NCBI GenBank assembly: GCA_907163375.1
Contig: CAJQUW010006100.1
Span: 1 to 64,000, forward strand
Direction: 5' to 3'
Origin: Prostheceraeus crozeri
Lineage: Eukaryota > Platyhelminthes > Polycladida > Euryleptidae
Length of the DNA: 64,000 nucleotides
Of this stretch, positions 44,206 to 56,589 are shown in pieces (the stretch's first letter is position 1; each line of letters opens with the position of its first letter). The notes beneath the pieces were generated by a model that worked only from the letters and a program-made list of their open reading frames with translations, searched no databases and was not told the origin of the DNA. The translations under genes and the position numbers were made by a program.

Positions 44206-46089
44206 ATGCCGCGATCATGGATTTGGAAGCATTTTCTGATGAATACCAGTGATAAAAAGGCGACTTGCAATCATTGTAAGAAAGAACTCTTATTTTCTGG
44301 TGGTAATGGGACCTTAATTTATCATCTGAAAAGAACTCATTTTCTGTCAGAGCCTGAGAAAACCGTGGGCCAGTCGACAAAATTACACGAAAAAGTTATT
44401 GACCTATCTTGTTCGGATGCCAGCGGTAGAAAAGTCACTTGCTCTTCTGAAAAAGAAAAATGTACCTCAGAAATTGTGAAGTATAATCAGACTTTTATAT
44501 CAGAATCGGCATCATCGTCGTCTGAACGGTTATGTTCTTCACGTCGAGCTGAAGCTATAATGCAACTTTTAACTGCCTGTATCGTGCGTGATTTACAACC
44601 TCTGTCGTTTTGTGATGATGGAAGTGCTTTACGTGAACTTATGTTGTTCATGGAACCAAATTTTCAACCTCCATGTCCTAAAACTGTAAAATTCCACCTT
44701 CTCCGACAATTTACCGAAAGAAAGAACGTTCTAATGACTTAAATGCGTGGTCTTGAAGTTTGTTTAACTGCAGATGAATGGACAAATTCACAGATGGATG
44801 GATTCTTCTCAATCGTTGCTCACTACATCAATGATGATTGGGAGTTGCAGCGTGTGATACTTGACAGTCCGACTATTTATGGCCGTCATACTGCGGCGAA
44901 TTTATCAGAAGCACTGACTGAAGTATTGAGATATTGGGATATAAAAGTCTTTTGTTGTACACATGATACAGCCGCGAACATGAATGCTGCTCTACGTTTG
45001 AATAAAATGGTTCGTTTCGATATAGGCTGTCTTGCACACTTACTACAGCTGGCTATCAAGGACCTTCTTAGTGAAACTCAAGGTAAAATCATTGGCAAGA
45101 TTATCAAACGTGTGCGAGATCTCGTGTCTCATGCCAAAAAATCGGATAACTTTTCACGAGAATTCAGGAAATACAGAGATCAATTATTACCACAAATGAG
45201 TAATTGTGAACTTCAAATTGATGTTCAAACGAGATGGAATTCAACCTTGATAATGTTGGAAGCATTTCATTCATTACAAGGTCCATTTGATTTCACGGTG
45301 AAGAGTTTATGCAATATTGAGGACAAAAGGAAATTCCTATTTTCTCCGAGGGAAATGGAGCTAATCGGAGAAGTTGTAGATATTCTCAGTATTCTTCGTC
45401 GAACTACCGATCAATGGCAAGGTGAAAAATATGTGACTATCTCAACCGTGTATCCGGTAGCCTTCGCTGTTGTCCGGACTTTGAAGGAGAAGCAGAATCT
45501 ATCCAAAGAATGCAGCGGCTTTCGCGACGAATTGGTTGACAACATAGAGCATAGACTATCCCTCAAACAAAAAGAATTTTTGGAATCGATGAGTGTACAC
45601 ACAATTGCATCATTCTTAGATCCTCGTTTTAAGCAACTGTGTTTCGTTGGAGAAGAAATAGCTTCCAAGATTCGTGAAGTTGTTGAGGGGGAATTATCCA
45701 ATACGTTTCATCAAGAAAGTGTTGACAATGAGATAAGATCGGAAGGAATGACTTCATTATCAGAAAGAAAATCGTTTCTTTCACAACTACTTGAAGGTAC
45801 CGAAAAAGAACTAATAGCAGAAGAGGAAGACAAATCAGAAATCTTTAGATATATGAAAGAGAAACTTCCTAGCTTTGACAAAGACCCTCAGTTATGGTGG
45901 AAGCAGCATTCCGAGTCTTATCCGAAGCTATCAATTCTCGCACGTCGCTATCTGGCTGTACAGGCAACATCGGCATCCTCGGAAAGACTGTTCTCGGCTT
46001 TCAGATTGATTTATGAACAACGTCGTATGTCACTGACAACTGATACTGCAAATGCTATTGCATTTCTGCATGGTAATGGTTGTGTCTAA
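44206..46089 (+). pseudogene. hAT (ZBED-like) transposase with one in-frame stop
   Basis: 627 codons in one frame, interrupted by a single TAA at 44740-44742. The BED zinc finger near residues 4-45 reads IWKHFLMNTSDKKATCNHC then LIYHLKRTHF (C-x2-C...H-x4-H). The RNase H-like core has CLTADEWTN, FCCTHDTAANMNAAL and CLAHLLQLA, then TRWNSTLIMLE. The C-terminal dimerisation domain has RYLAVQATSASSERLFSAF, then RRMSL and AIAFLHGNG. All expected blocks are present in order. With only one stop and intact ends, this copy died recently, or the downstream part is made separately. Confidence 0.93.
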
Positions 46090-46739
46090 CTAGACATGCA
46101 CTGGAACTTCTTATCTGGAATTAATAGATAAAATAAAATAATCAATAAAATGGTTATTCTCACGTGGTTTATACACTGTTTTCATTGAGACAATAGACCT
46201 GGTAAAGTAGAACTTAAAGATGTAAAACAACGGTTCCAAAATAATTAGGTTATACTCCATAAAGGTAGTCTAGCGTAGACTTATTCTTAGATTAATTAAT
46301 CTTAGTATGTAACTTGATGATCCAGTGATGACTGAATGATTCGCAAGGAACTACAATACGTACACATGGTCAGTATATTTCAACAGTTTTATTAGGTTGA
46401 TGTACAATAAGATTATGTTGTCATTTATATTTTCAATTTGATGTAATCTAAGTAACATCAGTCCATTTAATACTTATAGTGGGCCCATGCATAGAGTGAC
46501 CTATTTAACTGCGGAAAGTCTTACACCATTTGTAGTTTTAACCTAAAAAGTGGTGAATAGGATAAGTTAGCAATAATAACACACAGACAACATCGCATAG
46601 GCTATATATGCCAATAAAAACTAACTCACTTTGAATTGAGTTGGCAAAGAATATAGGGCCTACATGTAGCCGTAGGTGTCACTTGCAAAATCGGTTTCTA
46701 TTGACAACCACTTTGGAAATAACATTCGTAAATTTGGAG

Positions 46740-47165
46740 ATGTAAGCTTACTTATCAAGTGGACAATAGGATAGATAGGTTTATTAAGCAGGATTCATAC
46801 AGAAGCACTGACTATTATACTAGTAGAAACCAAAACTAGTACGCTAACGATTGAAACATAGCGAGTAATAAAAATGAAATAATAATAGGCGTTTTTTGGA
46901 AGGAATAACAACCGTCCTTTACAGCTACAATCATCGTTCATACAATGAATTGCAAGCGATCCCTGAAGTAATCGATGATCCAGTTGACGTATCCAGTGGA
47001 TTATCCAAATCAGCCAGACTGTTAATGATATGGTTAAACTTCAGAGTATCGAAGACTTTTGAATAGTCGTAGGCAGCAACCACAACATTATCAATTGAAC
47101 TATCATCTAAACGTGAAGTTCTGTATTCATGCAATGAAATCACAGCACTGCAAATGGAGGAATTA
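46740..47165 (-). mobile_element. LINE reverse transcriptase fragment inside the hAT
   Basis: The minus strand 46931-47143 reads ISLHEYRTSRLDDSSIDNVV then VAAYDYSKVFDTLKFNHIIN. That is the motif A neighbourhood (DYSKAFDTL) of CR1/L2-like reverse transcriptases. Ends not resolved. Only a small part of the reverse transcriptase is present. Confidence 0.6.
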
Positions 47166-47328
47166 GGTCAAAACCCAAAGTGGCAAGGTCCGTAGTTTTT
47201 GATATACCTTGACAACTAAATAAATACCGGGAATCCTCCTTTAACCAATTAACCGATTTTAACCGGTTAAAAATATAATCGGTTAACCGGCTACAAAAAA
47301 ATTAACCGGTCCTAGCCCTGCTTATGAC

Positions 47329-48536
47329 TTATTGGTCATGGTGAATCGTGAAGCGACTTGCAAACGATGGCATTCGGTTTATATGTGAGTCGGCTGCCAT
47401 ACATGCCACTCAATCGTTGGATGGCACTCGCTTTGTTGTTTTTTGTTTGCTCATCTTTATTGATGGTTAATTTTTGTCATGCGCCTCGGCAGTTTTAGAG
47501 AGCAGGACTGTGCTAGTGATGATGTAAATTCTACATAACCTTCCGCTGGAAAATTGTAGAATAGTTTTCTTAAACTCTGCGTGTTGATAGGAGTAAAAAT
47601 TTGCAAAAAGGCAGCTAAGTAGCAAAGTTCATCACAATTAGTAAATCGATCAGTAATCCGGTTGATAGTATTCGTGAAGAGCTGGGTTTCGGACTCCTAA
47701 AATTTTGAAAAGATTCCGATCTCTGATTAGACTCATGAATTTAATGGGTCTCTTGGTTTTGATAGGGCTTCTATGAAGTTCAAGTAAATTAAGTCATGTT
47801 ATAATTAAGTCCTGTTTGTTGTGATTTTCTGTTAGAAGTATATCTCCGGTATTCTTATTGAAATGCGCACGCAAGTGCAAACATGTAAATGAACTGTCAT
47901 TCTCGTCCCCGTTAAAGTTACCGCTGAATAACGTAGATTTATAGTGTGTGCTTCTCACATCAGTGCGTAATGTGTCGCCAAGGCCTAAATGTACCTAATT
48001 GCAGTGACGTACAATTACCAAAGTGTTGTATTTTTGTAATAATGCAAGACTCAAAAATATTTGCTACAGGATGTTGTAAGCTTCTTCAGGAATTTCTGAG
48101 ACTCCTCGATTTATTTATCATCATTTTAATTTTAATTCTAGACTGCTTTTGATTTTGAAGCTTACATTCAAGCTTCTCAATTTTCACTTTTTATGGGAGT
48201 ACTACAGGAACTAAAGTGCATTTTCTCCGATATCAAGTGCCTATTCATGCGAAAATCTGCTAATAATGACTTTTCATGAATTTTTTATGAAAGTCGTAAA
48301 GCAGAGCTACTGAGTTACACAATGTAAACTGTATTAAAAAAGTGAAAAAAGTGAATATCAGTTAAAATTGACAACTAAAATTAATTTACCTGTACATTCA
48401 ACTACCTTGCAGACAACTGATATTCAGTCAGAGTTCAGATTTGATAGATGGGACTCTGACTTAATCCAAAATAATGATAAGGATGTGATCACTTACATGT
48501 ATCTTTGGCAAGCATTTAATTAGATTTTTCTTTTAG
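47329..48536. other. Intron, nothing recognised
   Basis: No supported exon, repeat or element ends. Confidence 0.4.
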
Positions 48537-48914
48537 GTCACAAACACTGGCGCGGTTGTATTTTTGAATGAAAAATGGTGGAGAATTTGGTATGAAAATT
48601 GGTTCTATGACTATCGTTACACAGAGTATTGTCAAAGCTTAATGTGCTATGATTACAACTATTGTCTCAATACTTATATTCGGAGATTCGGGAATTACTA
48701 TCGGTATTGGTATTACTGGTGGTATTCTTGGTACTATTGTTATTACGTGTGTAATCGATATTGCTTCCGATATCCACTGTTTGAAACCGTTGTACCAATC
48801 AATCAAGCAATGAGAACCTATCGATACTTAAACTATCTTTACGACATGAGAAACCAAATGAAGATTTCAGGATTTTTTGCTCCCTACTGGTCCTCCATGA
48901 ATTTTAAGAGTGAT
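48537..48914 (+). CDS. Host gene exon, NIDO region with Tyr/Trp-rich insert
   Basis: A 378-bp phase 0-0 exon between TTTTAG and GTAAGT, 126 residues. It starts VTNTGAVVFLNEKWW. A strikingly aromatic stretch follows (WYENWFYDYRYTEYC, then NYYRYWYYWWYSWYYCYY) with several cysteines. It ends NQMKISGFFAPYWSSMNFKSD, where NIDO-region proteins typically have a conserved aromatic/APYW-like strand. The start continues the previous exon in frame. The Y/W block looks like an insertion into the domain. Confidence 0.8.
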
Positions 48915-49281
48915 GTAAGTATGGTTCGAAAGCTTCGAAAATTCAAATTTTGTTTTATCATGTATTTCATGCACTTCCCGTAATTAAGCCTATATGCAAT
49001 TTCATGTAACGGTCTAATTTGCGGGATAGGTCCTTAAATTATATATGCTGAATGCGTTTATCATCGAACATTTGTGCTTTGTGCTTTGTGCTTACTGAAG
49101 GAAGTTGCTTGGTAGTCCGGAGATTGTGTGAAGTTTTACTAGTCGGTTATAGTTTTGCATAGTTTGATTTGAATAATTGATAATCTATTTAAATTTTATC
49201 TGACCTCTTGTACTAATATAAGAAGTAACCAAGACAAGTGTCCCTCAGTGTAATAGTTGTACACCACATTTACTTTTTCAG

Positions 49282-49425
49282 TCTCAAATGGAGATCTTTG
49301 AACTGAAAAACGATTCGGAAATATCGACTTACATGAGAGGAAAGTTACCTGGTTCAACCATTCCACAAGTATTTCGAATTGCTTATGTCATCAAGTTTAC
49401 AAATGTGTATGACTTTTCTGACAAG
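49282..49425 (+). CDS. Host gene exon, NIDO region
   Basis: A 144-bp phase 0-0 exon between TTTTTCAG and GTAAGT. It reads SQMEIFELKNDSEISTYMRG, then FRIAYVIKFTNVYDFSDK. This fits the segment where NIDO proteins read V.Y.......F....ITW..V..., just before the TFQ...TDG strand in the next exon. Confidence 0.78.
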
Positions 49426-49599
49426 GTAAGTTGATTCATGCTTCTGAGAAAGTGGAAATAATGAACTATCAGCATTACAAACTTTGATATCATCTCGGCA
49501 ATTTCATCTCTGACCGTTTCATGAAGTCTAAAGAATTATCATATTTTCATTCGTTCTTCTCTTATCGTAGCAGAACTTATAGTAGCACTTAACTACCGA

Positions 49600-50105
49600 A
49601 GCTACATAGGACTCAAACTCACGGACCAAGCTCTGAAAATTTTTGAGAGTGTGTTTGAGAGGCCTGTTAGAGATCGACGAGATGAAATTTGTCTTCATGT
49701 CTGGCATAGATACAACAGATGCAACTTTCATTGCACGGCATTTGCGAGAGAAATACATGTATCTGGACAAAAAGGAAGCACTGAATTTGTCGACATTGAA
49801 AAGGCATTCGACCGGTTTCCCAGGGACGTGGTCAAGTGGTCACTCTGAAAAGCGGAAGTTGAAAAGTCTTTGGTCACTGCTGTTTAAAATCGTCATAAAT
49901 GCCATCAGTGGAGGGTTTTCAGAAGGTCTTCCTCTTCAAATTCTCTGCGATTTCGTATTGGCTGCAGAAAGTTTGGAAGAACTGCAAGAAATGCTTAAGA
50001 CGTGGAATAACTGCTTAGCATTAAAAAGTCTGAAAGTTGATTCGACCAAAACAAATATGATGAGAATTGCAGTAGGAGGAAGGAAAGACCTTATATGTGA
50101 TTTTT
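49600..50105 (+). mobile_element. LINE reverse transcriptase relic
   Basis: Three scattered matches in different frames: EIDEMKFVFMSGIDTTDATF with IARHLREKY (about 49670-49760), STEFVDIEKAFDRFPRDVVK (about 49780-49840), and GLPLQILCDFVLAAESLEEL followed by QEMLKTWN (about 49930-50010). They follow the order of a LINE family with an EMQFGFMPG...TTDA signature, motif A VDLEKAFDRVPR and a YADD motif, here lost (LCDF). Several frameshifts; dead. Distinct family from the CR1-like copies. Confidence 0.75.
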
Positions 50106-51128
50106 AGTAAAATGATTTAATGCTTGTAGCACGATATATTGGACCTCCTATATCTGCGCATGTTTAACTTTTGGAGGCAACTAACCTGTCCTCAAGGAAG
50201 ATATCAGACAATTTCTATACATTGTAATGTATACATATATATTAGAATATTAGAATATATCTTATTATTAGGAATTATATTGATTTATGCATGTATGATT
50301 CTGTACAACGCCGGGACCCCGAAAGGAAAAAATTCAAGTAAGTTACAAGATCATTGCGTCAACCACAAACGTTTCTTATTTGCTGATTATATTGTATATA
50401 ATATGTATTATGTTGGGAGATAGACGCTATCATAAATGCATATGCGCTCATCATAGATGTCATAGTTGCCTGAAGTTGTAAAGGTAAGGTCGAACAATTT
50501 TACTGGACCGGTATCGATGTCGGCACAATCTCAGTTACGTGCATGAATTCACGTGCATTTCCATGAAGTTAACATATCATCAAGCTTTCGTAACAGATAA
50601 TTGAAGGACTTGAACTACTTACTGAAAGTGACTATTGAAGGCCTTTGTTGATGTTTTCTGTTTTAATATTGACAGTTTTCACCATTTACCTGGATGTAAT
50701 TCAATTACTTTGATTTATGCACTCACAGTTAGGATCGCGAGGGGCTATCGCAATTAGGCCAAAATTGATAAAAATGAGATTACAAACCGGTTACATAGTA
50801 GTGGAGCTACGGATCTCATTGATAGAACAATGACTGACTACTTTAAAAGAAAGAATTCATCTCCATCAGTCTATTAAATGCCTTAGTGATGAACTGTTTG
50901 ATCTACTGGACTGAATATTATCTTAAAAGTTTTACTTGAGTACTTTTTCAGTAACATGAGATATTACAACTATAACATTTCAATAATAGGAGAGAAAATG
51001 AAGTTTTCATGCTCATATTGCTCAAAGCACGAATACAGCATGCACTACACAAATATTCCATTTCATTTTTTTCGTCTCAATATAAATATTTCTATTAGTT
51101 TTCACGTGATAGTCTTTCTTTCTGACAG

Positions 51129-51323
51129 ACACATCCAATGACCTTCCATGTGGTATTTGGCAGTGACTACGTGAATACATACGGATTTGCTGCTTATGAC
51201 AGCTGTAAAGCTTGGTCTCCTGGAAATCAATATGCTGATGTTCAAATTGGATATTTTTTTCGAACTACCGGTGTTGGAGCATATAAAAAGAAAATTAAAA
51301 AGCTATCAGTCCATGACTTCTAG
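51129..51323 (+). CDS. Host gene exon, NIDO core; 3' end uncertain
   Basis: A phase 0 exon after the acceptor TTTCTGACAG. It reads THPMTFHVVFGSDYVNTYGF then AAYDSCKAW, the NIDO core (TFQ.VL.TDG...FA.F.Y). Reading on gives NQYADVQIGYFFRTTG and a TAG at 51321-51323. To join the next exon (phase 2) it would have to end at 51214 (donor CTTG|GTCTCC, weak). So it either ends at 51214 and splices on, or reads to the TAG as the last exon of a short form. No polyadenylation signal was noted close by. Confidence 0.7.
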   Translation, partial: THPMTFHVVFGSDYVNTYGFAAYDSCKAWSPGNQYADVQIGYFFRTTGVGAYKKKIKKLSVHDF

Positions 51324-53007
51324 TAGGTATATTTATATCTCTTCAATTGCTCGCCACATAACCATGAAAAGGATGACAAATACTATAATGTCAGATAATT
51401 CGGGAATAGTTTGAATGAAATTGAATTTACTCTTCAATATGAATCTATTAAAAAGAATAGCTTGCTCGCGAAAATGTTTTGTCTCACAAGTAGCATGGAC
51501 AGTAGACACGAATGGGAACAATCTTGTACTGTGTAAAAGTTGAATTAAGAGAAGCTTATTGTCAGCTCTGGCCTACACACATTTTGAAGGACTCTAGCGT
51601 CTGCTTTTGCATTAATATTACTTTAGCATGCTTGTGGATATTGCTGTGCTTCCATGCAATCGATGTGATCGACGATGTGTTTGCAACTTGTACTTAAGCA
51701 TGATGTATATTTTCTCATCGTATCTTAAAATTTTTCGATGACGACTCTAACTGTTCCTAAGCCCTGCTGATTTCGAAGTATCAATGTCGCCTGCTACCCA
51801 GTGACTGTACGAGAAGTTGTCTTCTTCCCTGTATACCTGTGGTGATCAACTAATTCACAAAATTTTCAAGAAAATCTATCAGAAAATTTTTGAAATGAAA
51901 ATGACTTTTTAATGCAATATATTTAACAAGAGAAGAAATAACTTGACATGTCATACAAAATAAGAAAAAAGACAAGCGTATGAAAAGTTAAATGCGAACG
52001 CCGCCAGCCATTGATGCACTTAAGCCATTCCCTCTGATTATCGCAACACTGATGCGCTGCTGTAACCAAGAATGTTCCAGTTGCTTCACTCATTAGATTG
52101 CCAAGTGACTCAAGAAAGATCTTTGTTGACACTTTTTAATTGTCATGTGAGTAAAGTGTGAAAATAGATGAAAACCCATCATCCAAACACTATAAAATGC
52201 TACTGATTCCCATCACAAAGCATTCGATAAGTCAATGATGGAAGTACAAAAAGATATAGAATTAAATCCAACCTTACAATTGTGAAAAGTATTATAAAGA
52301 ATTTAAGAGAGTGTCGTTCACTCTTTTGCTAATTAATACGAAACATGAGGAAATAGCGATGTGTTTAAGTTACGTGATGTCAGAATGTTGCAAAGTCACG
52401 ATAGATTTGATGTAATTGTAACCCACGACTAATTACCTGCCCAGAAAATATAATGAGGAAAAGCATTCAATTGTGCTAATAAACATTCCTGAAAATAACT
52501 CACTGCTGCGTTCACTCTAACAAAAACGACAGACTATATCAAATGTTTGCTTGACTATAAAGGAATGAAAATAATGTTACTATTTGATAAAGCAAATGCA
52601 TGTGCAGTGTACCTGCATATACAAGATGAAATGGACTCATCAGCAAGATGACTAACTGCCTGCGTCTATTTCGGGTCCTTTACTTCTTGGACAATCAGAC
52701 CACCCACGCTTAAGGCGAGTCCAATGAAATTCACAAAATACTTGAAAAAGTGATGCAAAAAACATTACAGTATAAATGGAGACTTAAAACTTATGTCATG
52801 TTACATTAGGTTGAATCTGTCAGATGGAGAACAGCCCGAACTTAAATAAAAGACTAAAATGCTAGACACTATGAAAAGGCAGGTGAATGCTTGCAACGAT
52901 TTCTCAAAATAAAATTGATTTTAGACGTACTCGGAGCATTATCAATTTTCCATCCCTGATAAAAATGCCAATTGATTAATAAGCTAAAAGTTGCAATTCC
53001 CTCCCAG
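51324..53007. other. Intron, nothing recognised
   Basis: AT-rich, no supported exon or element ends. Confidence 0.4.
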
Positions 53008-53378
53008 CAAACTTCGCGGATTGACTGCAAACAGAGGAAGTCGATGGGGCTCGGGATCAAACGTTGAACAATTCATGGGTTTTTCTTTGACAAACAACCC
53101 ACCCGATTACGTTCATCCTGGACTCCGATGCTTGCGGTGGCTGGAGAGCAATCCAATTGTCCCTGAAAGACGCACGTACTGCTATTCCTACTACTCGTAT
53201 TACCAAAGTATGTGGGTGAGATATTGTTACACGTATTATTACTATCCACAATACAGAGTGAGGCTCCAATGTCCAAGGACAACGAGAAATTTACATTTTG
53301 GATATCGTCCTATTCATATACCAAATTTGAATAGACGCGTCGCCTGCTATCAACCTGAGTCTAGCAGCAGATTGTGGA
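53008..53378 (+). CDS. Host gene exon, end of NIDO and start of AMOP
   Basis: A 371-bp phase 2-1 exon between CCCTCCCAG and GTAAGT. The first part reads RGSRWGSGSNVEQFMGF, then PDYVHPGLRCLRWLESN. This suits the end of a NIDO domain (W...A.VGF....Y..PG......L..SN). A Tyr-rich block follows (YCYSYYSYYQSMWVRYCYTY then YYYPQY). Then RLQCPRTTRN and ACYQPESSSRLW match the CP.T and C.RS positions of AMOP. Confidence 0.78.
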
Positions 53379-54754
53379 GTAAGTCAGCAAGTTTGTTATT
53401 TTGTACAAAGTAATCACAATGTTTTGTACATGAATTTTCGTCCTTTGATGTTGAGAGGATCCACACTCGTATTTGTTAAATTGCGAATTTCATCTTGAGC
53501 TAGGCTTGTGGCAGTTGTGCGCAAGTACACGATTCCAAAGAAACAGACTTGTATCAGGGTCAAAATTTTCTTCTAATCACAGGTGGTTTGACCTTAATAC
53601 TCTCGTGCGTTCTTGAATCTGGATCGGCGGAATATTTCATCTTTCAAGATCGCCTTATACTGATTTGAGATTATCTGGCTTTAAGTGGTAATAAAGCATT
53701 CAATGTAATTCGCTCATTTGGGTTCGTGGTCAGAATGAGAGTCAAGTTCGCCCTATTCAGTTCTTGTGCAGAATAATTATGAGCCGCTGACTTTCTGATT
53801 TTCAAAATGGGCCAGCGTTATTGCTGAGCAACTATGATTGCCGCACATAGGTTTTAATTAGGAAACCGAAAAATTGATCTTTCTTATAGCCAATATACAA
53901 TCGAAGAATCATGTTCCACATCTTTTTTTCTGCTAAAGATATATTCGAAGTGACGTGAGATAAGAGTAAAATAGTAAGCTTATAATTGAGACACTTTGGT
54001 TTATTACTCTTCTGTCGGTATGGGACGGCAATTTTGGAATTTGATTTCTGTGTGTAAATGTAGTGTGATTCTCAACTCTTTTTGATTTAAAGCTCTATGA
54101 AAATAAACCGGTTGCAGCTTTTGAAATATCAGTAAGCAATTTGCCCATAATTCAAGCATCTAACTTTTGTTATACATTCATAATGTTGATATTGTGAAAT
54201 TGAAGCTACAATATGAGAAAAAAGAGGTGTTTCGTATGTTTCAAGATGATATTTTCTTTCGAAGAAAAATTATTTTTAAGATTAATAAATAAATAATATA
54301 CAAATATATATATATATAATAATACAAATTAAAATAGAAACTTTTGTCTGAAACATGTTCCCCTTACTTAGTTTATAATTTTGACGTATTTATACAACAA
54401 AATAAAAGAAATATAAGCTGTGCAGTCCTTAATGCTTGTTTATCCATTCTAGCCATTACGAGCCACGCAAGGTGAGACGCAACGTCTATTGCTGCCTATG
54501 AATTATTTCCTTGAATTGTTCAAGTCAGAAGACTTCACTATTCTATGCCCAGGCGAACTGCACTGCAATCTATGTGCCTTAAAATGTTATGGATTTAGCT
54601 GTTTTCTTTATAGTAAGCAATAAGCATGCTCGCTAATACAAATAAAAGTCAAAGCTCCACAAAGTTTATGAATTGCTGTCTTAAGTCTATATATAAGATG
54701 ACTTTATTATAAGTACTTAAGATGACTTTATTTTCAATTTCGAATATATTTTAG
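53379..54754. other. Intron with a TA-rich microsatellite
   Basis: (TA)n-like run at about 54296-54322. No exon supported. Confidence 0.45.
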
Positions 54755-55011
54755 GAGGACTAATGCCAGTCTGCTGTTATTGGATGCCCTACAATTACTT
54801 TACACGCTCTTGGCTCTGGTATTATCCATTCGGGTCGTTTGCATATAGTTATAGTGCAAAAATAAGAAGAGGAGAGTTAAAGGGTTTACCAGTTGGAATG
54901 GTCATGAGAGGTTCTTTGTATGGTTCCTCAAGAACATCAAATTGGAATCAATTTCGCCAACAGCTATTAGCCTATAAAGATTGCTGCATACTGTCACACA
55001 GACAGTGTTGG
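54755..55011 (+). CDS. Host gene exon, AMOP domain
   Basis: A 257-bp phase 1-0 exon between ATTTTAG and GTAAGT. It reads GLMPVCCYWMPYNYFTRSWL, then WYYPFGSFAYSYSAK and YKDCCILSHRQCW. The two CC pairs and the final C..(F/W) are the AMOP pattern (GQQCCYD ... PF.DCC ... C..F...R). The following exon begins NFRRNYPF, completing the AMOP-VWD junction seen in mucin-4-like proteins. Confidence 0.85.
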
Positions 55012-55879
55012 GTAAGTTGATTTCACGTTTTCTTAGTGAATTCCAGTCATTCCTAATATTCGTGCGCAGACAGGCTGCCGGTGGAATTACTCGTGATAAA
55101 GATCATGTTTTTCTTTGTAGCAATATGAAATTATCATGCCAAGTCTGCATGTTCCAAGATTAACTCACAATTGTGCTTCTTGCTTCGGTCTATTGTTCTA
55201 CAATTCCTAATGATGATCGCACCATGCTACTAACTCAATAAAGTCTATCAATCCGTACATAGAACATGTTCATTTGTCTGTCATTAGCGGTCTTAGGGAA
55301 TAGGCACGATAGTGCCAAATAACTTGGAAAGTTTGCATCGGATGTTGTAGAGATTATTCTTCAATTCGCTGTAAATCTGAACTTCTAGAAAAATTCAAAT
55401 TATTCCTAGAAATATACAAATTTTCCAAAAGTTCGTTTGTTTGCCAATGTCCAAAAAAATATTCTTGCAAGCATGCGATACAATCGCAGCTTCTCAACCT
55501 ATCCATGTATATAAACCCCATAATGTCATCGTTTGACGACGTTGCAGACTTGACGTGCACGTACGTGATGAAGTATGGTTTTTTGTTGCAAACAACTGGG
55601 GCAGCCATCATGCAAAAATTGTCCCTTTAAGGTTCCAATGTCGCATCGGGAAAGGGGAGATCCATCTTACAGGTTTTCTTTGTTTCGATATTTGTTTGAT
55701 TTTGCTTGATTCTATCAGTGTAAGTATACATGTAGGGACTTCGTTCTATGTAGGCGACAATATATAGTTCCAATGCATGTGATAATGGTTTAGCGTCACA
55801 GTTCTCCATTCTGGCGATTTGAACGATGCTGACTTAGTCAGACTTATATCTGTAGTGTTGTTAGCCCGGATGTTCTTCC

Positions 55880-55968
55880 TGCCGACACTTTCAGGGCTCG
55901 TCCTCTGGACCGAAGGATTCCTAGGCCAAGCACTTAACCACTGTCCCACGGAGACCAGCTCCGATTCA
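55880..55968 (-). mobile_element. tRNA-derived SINE head
   Basis: The minus strand reads GTCTCCGTGGGACAGTGGTTA then AGTGCTTGGCCTAGGAATCC. This is an A-box-like TGGGACAGTGG region, an anticodon-arm-like segment, and a decayed B box (GGACGAGCCC for GGTTCGAGCCC). The tail beyond is not tRNA. Not a functional tRNA. Family unknown. Confidence 0.5.
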
Positions 55969-56589
55969 TGCATGCATGTATGTTAAATATCACATCTCAT
56001 TCTCTTCCAAAACTCGTGTGCGTGAATGGGAGAACTGTGACAACGAGCTACCGTGAAATTTTACACAAAGCTCGGCGAGTCGTGCATGGAACTAGAGAAA
56101 GATTGACTGGTGGTTTTCTGTAAAACGGCAATGTTCAGAACTTTGGAAAGTGGTCCGGCAAGTATCAATATCAAGGTCGGGATTCAGTGACAGAGACTCT
56201 CTTCCAGGCACTACACCGGTGTGAAACAAATACAAAAGCATTTGAAGTGTTGTGCACTCTTTCTCTTCTCCCGGCCTTTTCACTCATTTGGGCTGTGGTG
56301 TTGTGCACTCTGGAAACGGTAAATCATTGGTGTGTTTTAACAAAGATAAGAGATCATTAAAAACAAAAGGAATTTAAGTCAGTTACAAAGGTAAAGCTAA
56401 AGACAAAATGTTTTCTTCCGTTGTTTTTCCTTTTCAAAAGCTGTACTTATACTTATGTGTTATTTTGATTTCTTGAGAACTAAAATAATAATTGTAAGTT
56501 CACATCATTGTTGTTTTTACACAAGCATTTGGGACAAGCTGGTGTATTAATGATTTTCATGTTTCCTGCATCCTACTCGTGTTCTTACT

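Larger units (their letters stand above)
43228..47320 (+). mobile_element. hAT transposon, 4093 bp, complete ends
   Basis: The 8-bp duplication CTTATGAC at 43220-43227 and 47321-47328 brackets the terminal repeats CAGGGCTAGGATCGGTTAA and, as the complement of the right end, CAGGGCTAGGACCGGTTAA. Both ends carry several GGTTAACCGGTTA-like subterminal words, the usual transposase-binding arrays of hAT elements. It encodes a ZBED-type transposase. A foldback lies between the left end and the gene, and a LINE fragment lies between the gene and the right end. Confidence 0.95.

Noticed and set aside
54763-55020. Taking the ATG at 54763 as the start of an independent small gene
   Set aside because: The acceptor at 54754, phase match and AMOP cysteines show it is an internal exon.
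55880-55968. Functional tRNA gene
   Set aside because: The acceptor stem does not pair and the B box is degenerate. A SINE head fits better.
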